Positions 1 to 8,100 of a stretch of DNA of 11,196 bases are shown here, piece by piece; within the stretch, counting starts at the first letter, position 1; each line of letters opens with the position of its first letter. The stretch is from the NCBI GenBank assembly GCA_001931875.2, contig MSJH02000567.1, positions 1-11,196 on the forward strand, given 5' to 3'. A program made the translations under genes and the position numbers. The stretch comes from Byssochlamys sp. IMV 00236 (lineage: Eukaryota; Ascomycota; Eurotiomycetes; Eurotiales; Thermoascaceae). The notes beneath the pieces were generated by a model. It searched no databases and had not been told where the DNA came from. It was given only the letters and a program-made list of their open reading frames with translations.

Positions 1-293
1 TAGCTGCAAGCATCATGCAGTGGTGTGTCATCCTCAAACCCTCGAGCGTTAACGATGGCACCTTGTTCTATTAGATACTTTGCAACATCGTATTGACCTT
101 TGATAGCTGCTTCATGAAGCGGAGTCCATCCTGCATGGTCTTTATGGTTTACATTAGCACCTCTTTCTACTAATTCTTTTACTTTATCTAAGCTTCCAGA
201 AGAGGTATAGTAAAATATTTTTGTTCTTCCTGCCTTATCGATCTTGTTTGGGTCTTGAAAGGTGCTTCTTCCTTTTTTATTGGTCTTGTCCAT
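1..293 (-). CDS. Ankyrin-repeat protein, N-terminal part (partial, cut by window edge)
   Basis: Reading the minus strand from the ATG at 293 gives 97 codons plus two bases with no stop. After a basic, polar N-terminus of about 18 residues there is a degenerate ankyrin repeat (about 19-51, AGRTKIF then ELVERGANVN), a canonical one (52-84, AGWTPLHEAA then YLIEQGAIVN) and the start of a third (85 on, FEDDTPLHDAC). The DDTPLHD wording resembles the ankyrin block of ANKRD11/12-like and Hos4-like chromatin co-repressor proteins, which hints at a nuclear scaffold role, but ankyrin repeats only prove protein binding. A second in-frame ATG lies at 305. I prefer 293 because it has A at -3 and G at +4, and because a TATA-like element sits only about 26-35 bp upstream of 305. 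The C-terminus and remaining repeats lie outside the window. Confidence 0.8.
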   Translation of the reverse strand, partial: MDKTNKKGRSTFQDPNKIDKAGRTKIFYYTSSGSLDKVKELVERGANVNHKDHAGWTPLHEAAIKGQYDVAKYLIEQGAIVNARGFEDDTPLHDACS

Positions 294-330
294 AATGTTG
301 GTCATTAAAATGTATAGTATAGTTTGAGGT

Positions 331-340
331 ATATATATAA
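331..340 (-). promoter_or_regulatory. TATA-like element upstream of the ankyrin gene
   Basis: An alternating TA decamer (read TTATATATAT on the minus strand) lies 38-47 bp upstream of the preferred ankyrin-gene ATG at 293. The spacing fits a core promoter that initiates close to 300-310, which would favour the ATG at 293 over the one at 305. In AT-rich DNA such runs also arise by chance. Confidence 0.3.
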
Positions 341-524
341 ATGTGTTTATGTATAATTGAAGCTTTTTTGGTAAATGGAAAGGGAATCTCTATACAAAAA
401 CATTAGTTTATATTCTAAAGTGCAAGTAACTTATTCACCTTTTAAATAAAAGAAAGACCTTTTTGTATATATAAAAAAATTTTTTTTGGAGTTAAAAAAA
501 AAGGGGGAAAAAGAAAGAAGAAAG

Positions 525-539
525 AATAATAATAATAAT
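525..539 (+). repeat. (AAT)5 microsatellite
   Basis: Five perfect AAT units sit within a purine-rich stretch upstream of MRPL6. The same triplet (as TTA on the plus strand) recurs as a ten-unit array in ALO1 intron 1. Confidence 0.85.
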
Positions 540-764
540 AAGAAAAAAAAGCTTATTTAAAAATGGTTTCATAAAAATCAATGCGACTGGTTTGCCCGGC
601 CAAAATTATTACATCACCTCTTTTCAGTTTTCTGCATTGGCGCTCATGTGCGGTTTTTTAAAGTGACTGTTCAGCTCAAAATGAAGAAAAAAAAAATCAG
701 ATACACACCCCAGCTATAGAGTAACCAAAATTGTTGTTGCCCCTATCTCTTTTTCTTAATAACC

Positions 765-1463
765 ATGTCCAGGTTGACCATTGCAACAAAGTCACTATGT
801 CAAGTAGCAACAACTCAGTCTAGACGTCTTATTCACACTTCTGTACCAACCTTGTCTCATATTGGACGTAAACCAATCACATACTCTCAAGAGATCAAGA
901 TTGAACATGACTTGACACCTATCCTTGAACCTCGCATTCCCTCTGAATTAAATAATACAACACTCACAGTTACCGGACCACTTGGAAAGCAACAATTGCC
1001 AATAAAACCTTTTATCAAGCTTAACTTTGAACCAGCGCCCAAAGATGATCCTAATGCTGAAAACACACTTCAAGTGACAATTGAAGATGAAAAAGAAAAG
1101 AAACAAAAGGCAATGTGGGGAACAACTCGTGCATTGATTAATAATGCAATTGTGGGAGTATCAGACGGATATAAAGTTCACTTACGTCTCGTCGGTGTTG
1201 GTTACAGAGGTGCACTCGAGAACAACAATAGAACCTTATCCCTAAAGCTTGGTTACTCTCATCCTATCCTCATGGACTTACCAGAGGGTGTTTCATGCGC
1301 AGTGCCTCAACCTAATCGTATTGTACTGCAAGGTATCAACTTACAACATGTGACTGAATTTGCTGCAAAGATTCAACGCTGGAGAAAGCCTGAACCTTAT
1401 AACCAAAAGGGTATCTTTATTAACGATGAGACAATCAAGAAGAAGGAAGGAAAGAAGAAATAA
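765..1463 (+). CDS. MRPL6: Mitochondrial large-subunit ribosomal protein uL6m
   Basis: This intact 232-residue frame has no intron. It encodes the mitochondrial homologue of bacterial ribosomal protein L6, a large-subunit component near the stalk base and sarcin-ricin loop. Residues 1 to about 27 form an Arg/Ser/Thr-rich, acid-free presequence ending in RRLIHTS, a typical matrix-targeting cleavage neighbourhood. The mature part then opens with SHIGRKPI (31-38), matching the start of bacterial L6. Further L6 blocks are TVTGPLGK (68-75), WGTTRALINNAIVGVSDGY (118-136), VGVGYRGALE (143-152) and the C-terminal PEPYNQKGI (209-217). That last block corresponds to the family signature PxxYKGKGI with KG replaced by NQ. 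The tail is lysine-rich. A charged segment (about 86-115) separates the two L6 folds, as in other fungal mitochondrial forms. The ATG at 765 is the first in frame and directly precedes the presequence. Confidence 0.96.
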   Translation: MSRLTIATKSLCQVATTQSRRLIHTSVPTLSHIGRKPITYSQEIKIEHDLTPILEPRIPSELNNTTLTVTGPLGKQQLPIKPFIKLNFEPAPKDDPNAENTLQVTIEDEKEKKQKAMWGTTRALINNAIVGVSDGYKVHLRLVGVGYRGALENNNRTLSLKLGYSHPILMDLPEGVSCAVPQPNRIVLQGINLQHVTEFAAKIQRWRKPEPYNQKGIFINDETIKKKEGKKK

Positions 1464-1518
1464 TAGCACAAAACCATTTGTGTGCATGTAGTTAATAATA
1501 GCATAGAGACAAAAAGTA

Positions 1519-1524
1519 AATAAA
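1519..1524 (+). terminator. Putative poly(A) signal of MRPL6
   Basis: AATAAA lies 55 bp after the MRPL6 stop codon, the usual distance for a polyadenylation signal. It is the first exact hexamer downstream of the gene on this strand. Confidence 0.5.
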
Positions 1525-1626
1525 CCCCCTCTTTGAAACTTTATTTCTTGTCTTGTTTAAATTAGAAGATGCTCATAAAACTAGTCACTGCATTTGTACT
1601 CAGTAGTCAAAGATGACACACGGTAC

Positions 1627-1654
1627 ATCGGAAATAAGGTTCGGAGATTCCGAT
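1627..1654. repeat. Short perfect inverted repeat, possible stem-loop
   Basis: ATCGGAA at 1627-1633 pairs perfectly with TTCCGAT at 1648-1654 across a 14-nt loop. It sits about 165 bp past the MRPL6 stop, too far to be an obvious part of its 3' end, and about 280 bp before the next gene. It could be a palindromic factor-binding site or chance. Confidence 0.4.
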
Positions 1655-1870
1655 ATTCAATTAGTTCCTATTCATGAAATACTATAAACTATGGATTGAA
1701 TGTGTCTCTATAAAGAAAGACTTTTATTACAACCCAAGAAAAGAAACAGAGAAAAAGTACTTACAGTGTGTTGTTTTTATTATTTTGACAGCTGCATTTG
1801 AGTTTATTCAATAAGATCCAATCAAATTGCTTGTTCCTGTCAAACAGATATGACCAACACTGACACTTAA

Positions 1871-1918
1871 TTTTTTTTTTTTTTTTTCTCTTCTTTTTTT
1901 TCGTTTCTTTTTTTTTTT
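1871..1918 (+). repeat. Pyrimidine-rich tract upstream of the P-protein start
   Basis: This is 48 nt of almost pure T/C on the coding strand, starting with T17 and broken by a single G at 1903. It ends 14 nt before the ATG at 1933, so it is probably in the core promoter or 5' leader. Pyrimidine-rich stretches near the start are common in filamentous fungal promoters. Confidence 0.7.
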
Positions 1919-1932
1919 GAAAGCTTCTACCA

Positions 1933-3316
1933 ATGAGTGATTTACCTTCTCTTAGAAAAAAGATCGATTCTCTAGATATAACACTAGTCAACATACTAAA
2001 CGAAAGGGCCCGTGTTTCATTGGACATTGGTGCAGCTAAAAGAAAATCAATGTAAGTGAATACATGTACGTTTATATAGATAACTTATACTATTCATCAG
2101 TACAGCAGAAGAAGCAGCAGAATCCGATGTACATGTGTATAGACCAGGTAGAGAAAAAGAGATTTACGAAAAGGTTTGATCATTTCAAATAGATATCGTG
2201 TCATCTCGCTCAATACCCTTTATAGTTATCTCGTCTTAATCCAGGACCACTCAATGATGATTCATTAAATGCCATCTTTAGAGAGGTAAGACTGTACAAG
2301 AGTTTGATCATTTCGTCTCAATGACTAATATCTATATATTCCAAGATTATGTCTGCATCGATTGCATTACAAAAGGATGTATCCATTGCTTATTTAGGAC
2401 CTCAAGGCACCTTTTCTCACCAAGCTGCTTATAATCGCTTTGGTGATAGCGTTGCTTATGTGGCTCAAAAGCAAATTAGCGGTAAAAAAAAAAAAAAAAA
2501 AAAAAAATACTAGATTATTTATATTAATAGCCTATGTCTTACTCGATCCTTAGACGTATTTGATGCTGTTGAAAAGGGTCAGACAACGTACGGCATTGTG
2601 CCCTTTGAAAATTCTACGTTTGGCACAGTAGTCGAAACATTGGATCGCTTCATTCATTCACCTGTTAGAGTACGTGCAGAGACTTATCTGACAGTGCATC
2701 AATGTCTGTTGTCAAACAGTAAATTAGACAAGATCACAAAGGTGTACAGTCATCCTCAAGGATTAGGCCAAACTCAAAAGTGGCTATCAGCGCATATTCC
2801 AACCGCAAGACGTATCACAGTTCGATCAACTGCAGAGGCTGCAGAAAAGGCGGCATTAGAAACAGGATCAGCGGCTATTTGCAGTGAAATCTGTGCAGAG
2901 CTTTATGGATTGGAGGTCGTGGCGTCCAATATAGAAGATATTTCATGTAAGAAAAAACACAAAGAGATGTATGAATAATAACAAATTCCAAAATAGCCAA
3001 TAAGACTCGTTTCTTGATAATTGGTACAGCAAGTGATTCTCCTACACAAGATGATCATACCTTGATCAGTTTCACCGTAGATCATCGTCAGCCTGGTGCA
3101 CTATGTGATGGATTGAAAGTATTCAAGGATTATGGTCTAAATTTATTCAAGATAGACTCTCGTCCAAGTGGTCAGCGTCCATGGCATTATGTCTTTTTTG
3201 TAGAATGTTCTGGTCATTTTGAAAATGAAGAAATCAAAAAGGCACTCAAGGATTTGGATAAATTCTGCCTGGATGTTGTCGTCTTAGGTAGTTTCCCAAA
3301 CCAAAGACCAGAATAA
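1933..3316 (+). CDS. PHA2: Bifunctional chorismate mutase-prephenate dehydratase (P-protein), six exons
   Basis: Exons by GT-AG joining: 1933-2051, 2101-2173, 2226-2285, 2346-2481, 2554-2946, 2997-3316, totalling 1101 nt (366 aa). The protein would convert chorismate to prephenate, then prephenate to phenylpyruvate, the committed step to phenylalanine. Residues 1 to about 92 are an AroQ-type mutase: LRKKID, LNERA and AAKRK put R8, R25 and K36 at the E. coli R11, R28 and K39 sites, followed by YRPGREKEI (53-61) and IFREIMS (81-87). The dehydratase domain runs from about 96 to 270, with AYLGPQGTFS (99-108), GIVPFENS (143-150) and the catalytic TRF (264-266, Thr264). A C-terminal ACT domain (about 281-360) has PGAL (293-296) and DSRP (314-317, usually ESRP), the phenylalanine feedback site in the family. 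Length and order match bacterial P-proteins, while yeast Pha2 lacks the mutase. The symbol PHA2 covers the dehydratase part only. Exons 1-3 encode nearly all of the mutase domain. Confidence 0.93.
2484..2507 (+). repeat. Poly(A)24 run next to the 5' splice site of P-protein intron 4
   Basis: Intron 4 (2482-2553, 72 nt, phase 1) begins GT and is followed at once by 24 consecutive A. It is the longest of the gene's five introns (49, 52, 60, 72, 50 nt), and the A-run accounts for the excess. The 5' splice site therefore reads G|GTAAAA, a weaker match to U1 than the GTAAGT-type sites elsewhere in the gene. The exact run length may vary or be miscounted in sequencing. Confidence 0.85.
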
Positions 3317-3335
3317 AAAAAAACCCATTAATTTA
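3317..3335. terminator. 19-bp gap between convergent genes, with overlapping poly(A) signals
   Basis: The P-protein stop (3314-3316) and the ALO1 stop (3336-3338, minus) face each other across only 19 bp. AATAAA occurs on the plus strand at 3312-3317, overlapping the P-protein stop, and on the minus strand at 3337-3332, overlapping the ALO1 stop. Any normal 3' UTR of either gene must extend into the other's coding region. Whether these hexamers are the signals used cannot be told from sequence. Confidence 0.55.
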
Positions 3336-4724
3336 TTATAATTTTGCCACTTCAATCGTCTGACGGTCTTCTACAACGTGTCGTCTTAAATAGTCATTGA
3401 GAAATATGCCCTTTGGATCCAGCTGTTGACGAACACGTAAAAAGTCCTTGAATTTAGGATAAGATGCCTCCAAATCCTTTCTTGTTTGACCATGTGCCTT
3501 TAAGGAAATGATTAAAAAACATTAAGCTATTGAACAAGAGAGTATACCTTGGCCCAATGAGGACGACCATTGTATTCACGCATAATGTCTTCATACCCTT
3601 TCCAGTATTTCTTATATGGAACAGGCTTACCATAAGGTCTATACATAATCACACCAATGTAACAAGTTTTACGCCCATTAGCAGGGCTTAACCAAACATC
3701 ATCTTCATCCACAAAGCGAATTTCTACTGGGAAATGAACTTTGAGGTCGTTTTCGGTAATGAATTTATCCAACTTCATCAAGGCTGCAGGTGCATCTTTC
3801 CAGTCAATGGCCCATTCATTGACATATTGAGGAAAGAGACAATCAAAGTTGAAGACCTTGTTGGAATCATCCACAACATGAATAGGTCTACTATGTAATG
3901 TCTTAAACATGAGTTTTGTGAGGTAAGGAATTAAAGAGGTTCCATATCGTGTGACATTGAGCATAGCCTGATAAATGTGGAATCCATATACTCTTTCCAT
4001 AAAATAACTTGGTGAAGATTTATATTTTTCCTTGTCTGTACGATTGGCTCTCCACACAACACAATCATCTGTATGTGGGTACCACCATATACGGGTGTGC
4101 TCTGATGAATGAATGACATCGTCCCAATTTTCCAATACTTTAGAAAACTTGTATGGCTTTTGAATAGCCTCTAGCTTGAAGTCAGGTTCAACTCTCAAGG
4201 TCATACGAGTGATGATACCCAGAGCGCCCAAGCTACATCGAGCTGCTTCAAATACTTGTCTATTTTCATCTGGTGAACAAAATAGGATACTTCCGTCAGC
4301 TGTCACCAATGTTAAATTGACAATCTAATAATAAATAGAGTGTTGGTTTTATATATCATTGGTTGTTTAGGAGGGGATATTTACAAATGTAGACAGACAG
4401 CCAAAGTGAGCACCCGTTCCATGTGTTGCAGTGGCCATGACACCAGCGATCGATTGATCAGAGATAGAGCCAAGATTACTGAGAGCAAGACCGTTTTCTC
4501 TTAAAACTACATGTAGTTTATGAAGGGACATACCAGCTTCAACTGTCACTGTGTTGTTATTCTTGTCAACATTCAAGAGAGCATTCAAGTTTTCAAGAGA
4601 GATCATGAATCCTGAAGAACATGCTAGATCAGAGGGTGAATGTCCACTGCCGACTGCTTTCAATGGCTTGTTTAATTTATTTGCCAGTAAAATTATCTAT
4701 AAACATTGTTTATGATTTGACAGC

Positions 4725-4755
<31 letters not shown>

Positions 4756-4906
4756 TGTTTACCTTTTGAACTTGTTTTTCTGTCCTAGGACGAAAGAATA
4801 GTTCAGGTTTACATGTGAACGTATTTGACCAATTTTTAAATGTATAATCATCTACTACCACTTGCTGAAGTTCAGGATCTAATTGATAAATATCAATTGA
4901 GGTCAT
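3336..4906 (-). CDS. ALO1: D-arabinono-1,4-lactone oxidase, four exons
   Basis: Exons on the minus strand: 4906-4763, 4696-4385, 4324-3548, 3497-3336. All junctions are phase 0, giving 464 aa (S. pombe enzyme about 461, S. cerevisiae 526). The family oxidises D-arabinono-1,4-lactone to D-erythroascorbate, the fungal ascorbate analogue, using FAD and O2; in yeast it is tied to mitochondrial membranes. The N-terminus has the YTFKNWSNTF block (21-30). The FAD domain has VGSGHSPS (63-70), with His67 as the expected covalent flavin site, and LGSISDQSIAG and ATHGTG further on. The C-terminal ALO domain has RIWWYPHTDDCVVWRAN, FNFDCLFPQYVNEW, IMYRPYG and HWAK (408-411), with intron 3 directly after HWAK. 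The tail has RVRQQLDPKGIFLNDY. Introns are 66, 60 and 50 nt. No signal peptide is obvious. L-gulonolactone oxidase relatives share these motifs, so substrate is inferred from the fungal context. Confidence 0.95.
4725..4754 (-). repeat. (TTA/TAA)10 microsatellite inside ALO1 intron 1
   Basis: Ten perfect TTA units (AAT/TAA on the coding strand) fill almost half of the 66-nt intron 4697-4762. If the intron is retained, the array reads as a poly-Asn run. The intron's own terminal TAG (4699-4697) is in frame and would stop translation. Confidence 0.9.
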
Positions 4907-5101
4907 TAGGATATAAGAGAAAAGAAAGAAAGAAAGAAAAGAAGCAGATCTGGAACGCCAGAAGAAATGATCCTCTCTCCGCTTGAAAACATCATTTATA
5001 CAATGAATGAGACAATCTCTCTCTTACTTGCTTATTTGTTGATGCTATTAAAAAATGAATAATTTATTTATATATAAAAATGCGAAAAAAAAAGTCTATG
5101 T
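4907..5101 (-). promoter_or_regulatory. ALO1 upstream region and RPA190 3' end
   Basis: This 195-bp spacer separates two minus-strand genes. Next to the ALO1 start, about 4913-4943 is a repeated AAAG stretch, i.e. a CTTT pyrimidine tract on the coding strand just upstream of the ATG. The right part is AT-rich and holds the RPA190 3' flank. No TATA box with convincing spacing is seen for ALO1, and no other gene fits in the space. Confidence 0.5.
5063..5068 (-). terminator. Putative poly(A) signal of RPA190
   Basis: AATAAA on the minus strand lies about 34 nt after the RPA190 stop codon (5104-5102), within an AT-rich stretch. Position and orientation fit a polyadenylation signal. Confidence 0.55.
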
Positions 5102-8100
5102 TCAGGCCGTAGAAGTGAGAGGTTGCAAGACATCAAATGAGCCCGTGCCTCCTTCTACCACTCGGCCAACAACAATTCTTGAAGAGGGAGAGTCAAGTGT
5201 ATCAAAGTCACCATGTCTATTATAAAAGGGGTTAATTCATGTTTTTTTTTATCATTATTTATAAAGTAACTTACAGTGTTGCTTCTGTCAAGAATTTACA
5301 TGTCGATTCAAAACTCATCTTGAGGAAAGGTGCTACATTGGATCCAATACCGATACGAGAGAATGGTTTATATCCACCTTCAAATGTCATATAGTCTGCA
5401 ATCAATGTCAAGTGACGACGATCCACCACAATACCATAGACAGCAAAGACACTGGCCACTTCCTTAATAATGGCATTTCTAGCTGCTTCAACACCATATG
5501 TATTCAAGATGGCAGCAATATCATTGGTATCAATATAGTTAACATCAATAATATCAGAGAATGCCCACATGCCTCTGAGATTGACACCTTCAGTTTGAAG
5601 ACGTTTCTATTCAAAAAATGAGTATTGGTCATTTAATGCCAAATGTACTTACAGAAGTATCGTTTTCAGTGGGGTTAATGTATTCAAAACATTTAGAAAT
5701 ACCCTTGACTTCATGGACAACCACTCTTGCGCAAGATTTTTCAATCAAAGAGATCATCAAAATCTTCTTAGTATCAGCAGGGAACTCCATATCAATTTCA
5801 CAGAATGCACCATCGTTATCATCAAACTTGAATCGGGTGCAGTATTTACTCTTTTGAACAGCTTGCTCTTCAAGTTTACCTCCTTTAGAAGAGGATCGCT
5901 TAGGAGCTTCTTCCTCATCATCAGCACCAGCAAGAATAGCTTGTTCAAACTCCTCTTCCTCATCTTCCAAGCTCTTTTCATTGTCTTCGGGAACAATGTC
6001 ATCTTCATCAGGTTCGTCATAACTTGCCTGTGGCTTGTTCTGTGCTGATTTACGAGCTGTCTTGGCATCCATATCTTCTGCGTCATCAGAGGCATATCCA
6101 CCCTTAGCTGCAGCATCACCAAGATCTTCATTAGCATCCTCATCCCCAGGAGCGTCCATCTTGTGAGCTTTGCTAATATCTTCAATCTTTTTGGTATCTT
6201 TAATATCTTTACGGATCAACTCTTCCAAATCTTTCAGGAAAGCAGTAGCCAGCACTTCTTTAACACGCTTAGCAGAAACACGATACTCTTCGTTATATTC
6301 CTTTTCTTCAAAGAGATTAACACGAATAGAGTATGTCTTGGATCTTTTGTAGTTATTGTCTGCCGTCTTGGCACTTGTCTTTTCTCTGACAACGACATTA
6401 TCCACCAGTTGAGCTAATGTGAGTCTAGATGCAGATTTACAAAACTGAGTTGCCTTCTTTGCAGAGGTCTCTGGTAAGAGAGGCAGTAACATGGTGGGTG
6501 TTTTGATCTTGCGAGCAGCGGTCATGATAATTTCACGAAGACGAGGAATACCCAAGGTAACGTTGGCAGCACCATAACCAGCAAAGTGGAAAGTGTTTAA
6601 TGTCATTTGTGTGGATGGTTCACCTACAGATTGTGCGGCTAATAGACCAACAGCTTCACCAGGCTCGACTAAACTGTGAAGGTATTTGAGATTCATCAGG
6701 GCCTTAAATTTGTTCTTTGTTAAGCCAGCATAACGAGCTGTGTTCTTTGAGAGTTGAGAATCCTTTTCGAAAGGCATACCATCTGGGTTCTTTTGGATAT
6801 AGTTCTTCATTGCAAGAGCGAATCGTTCAGAGACGACACCAAGATGCGTACCTGGGTTATACACAGAAAGAGCAGGATCATACTTGCCTGGCTTCTTCAA
6901 AGCCTTCTTGGCATATTCTTCACCTTGCTTGATTTCAAGTGAGGCTAAGGCAGCCTTGGGATGGTATTTCTGAGAAAGAGCTTCGAAATTGTGAGCAGAG
7001 AAACCAAATTGATTGATATGCTTAGCCTTGATAACGTCCAAAGAGTCTTCACCATAATGGAACTGTAAGACGGAGCCATCAGAATCACGTACAGTATGAT
7101 CGTAATGAACACGTAAGCCTTCAAGATGCTTGATCAAACAACGTTGCAAGTAACCAGAACGAGATGTCTTGACAGCAGTATCAATCAAACCTTCACGACC
7201 AGCCATACAATGGAAATAGTATTCTTGAGGACGAATACCCGTCAAGAAACGACCGGTGACGAAACCACCAGCACGGGCACTGGTATCAAAAGGTCTGAAG
7301 GAAGGAAGAGAACGACCTGAGACCATAAGAGGCACACGACGACCTTCAAGTTCTTGCTGGCCAAGTAAACAAGAAATTTGAGTAGCATTAACATTAGAAC
7401 CCTTGGCACCAGACACAGTCATCATTTGCATGTCGTTCTTGGGGAAAGGACGGATGAGACCATCGGGAAGACATTTCTGAGTGATGGAGGAGGTCAATTT
7501 GTTTACTTTAGCCTTCATGGCGTTATCAAGACCAGCTAATTTGTTGTCATCACGAATGACTTCGTTCATACGAAGCTTGAATTCCTTTGAAAGCACTTCA
7601 GGGCTAGCTGTCTTTGCTGTATCTGCTAAGCCAAGGAATTCCAAGTGAGCTTCATCACCCAAGCCGACACCTTGGTCAAGTAAGTCTCTACGCCATTGAT
7701 CGCCTTCCTTGGTGAGAACCAAATCGTCCATACGACAAGTGAAACCGTGTGATTGAAGGAACTTGATGAACAAACGACTCAAGATACTGAGAAGCATACC
7801 AGCAGCTTCAGGACTATAGATTTCATAAACAGAATGAACAAGACCAAAAGCAGAAGCACCAAATTGTGACTTGTCCATGACACCGTGAATCAATTCACCA
7901 TCCATGACCAATACCTTATCCTCTTCCTTGGCGTTGGGGCCCCAGAACTTGGCAGGTACCTTTGACTTGGAAGTCATGTTCAATTGTGCCTTACCCCAGG
8001 TCAGATTCTTGAGAATAGTCGAGATGACTTGCTTACCAGTCCACAAAGGTTGAGGCTTCATGATGGCAGGAGGCAACATTCTGATCTTGCCGCCACCGGT

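Larger units (their letters stand above)
294..764. other. Divergent intergenic region between the ankyrin gene and MRPL6
   Basis: No open frame or RNA gene is visible. The region is strongly AT-rich, with A/T homopolymers around 470-500 and a G5 run inside an A-rich tract near 500-510. A more GC-rich patch at about 580-655 contains ATTGG at 636-640, an inverted CCAAT pentamer about 125 bp upstream of the MRPL6 start. It could be a CCAAT/HAP-complex site, which often controls mitochondrial genes in fungi, but a pentamer is weak evidence. The segment must hold promoters for both flanking genes, because they are transcribed away from each other. A short pyrimidine-rich stretch (about 739-756) immediately precedes the MRPL6 start codon. 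Confidence 0.5.
1464..1932. other. Spacer between MRPL6 and the P-protein gene
   Basis: No convincing gene is seen. The spacer holds the MRPL6 3' UTR, a perfect 7-bp inverted repeat (1627-1633 and 1648-1654), and a long pyrimidine tract ending just before the next start codon. The 88-codon minus-strand frame crossing 1761-2027 is a lysine-rich by-product of that tract and of the antisense of exon 1. The promoter of the P-protein gene must lie here. Confidence 0.5.

Noticed and set aside
1600..1660. Possible tRNA-like or snoRNA-like element around the TTCGGAGATTCCGAT motif
   Set aside because: No cloverleaf, no A and B boxes, and no C/D box pair at proper spacing. Only a 7-bp stem can be drawn.
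1761..2027. 88-codon minus-strand open frame with a long Lys/Arg-rich stretch
   Set aside because: Its lysine run is the antisense of the pyrimidine tract, and the remainder is the antisense of P-protein exon 1. No family resemblance.
3931..4119. 62-codon minus-strand open frame within ALO1
   Set aside because: Alternative frame inside ALO1 exon 3, whose own frame matches the family throughout.
5713..6048. 111-codon plus-strand open frame rich in Phe, Leu and Ile, resembling membrane segments
   Set aside because: Hydrophobicity comes from the antisense of Glu/Lys/Asp codons in the acidic insertion. No start context or family match.
5757..6185. 142-codon minus-strand open frame rich in Met, Leu and Lys
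   Set aside because: It is a frame-shifted reading of the RPA190 acidic insertion; GAT/GAA-rich codons give ATG/AAG-rich codons in the next frame. Not a gene.
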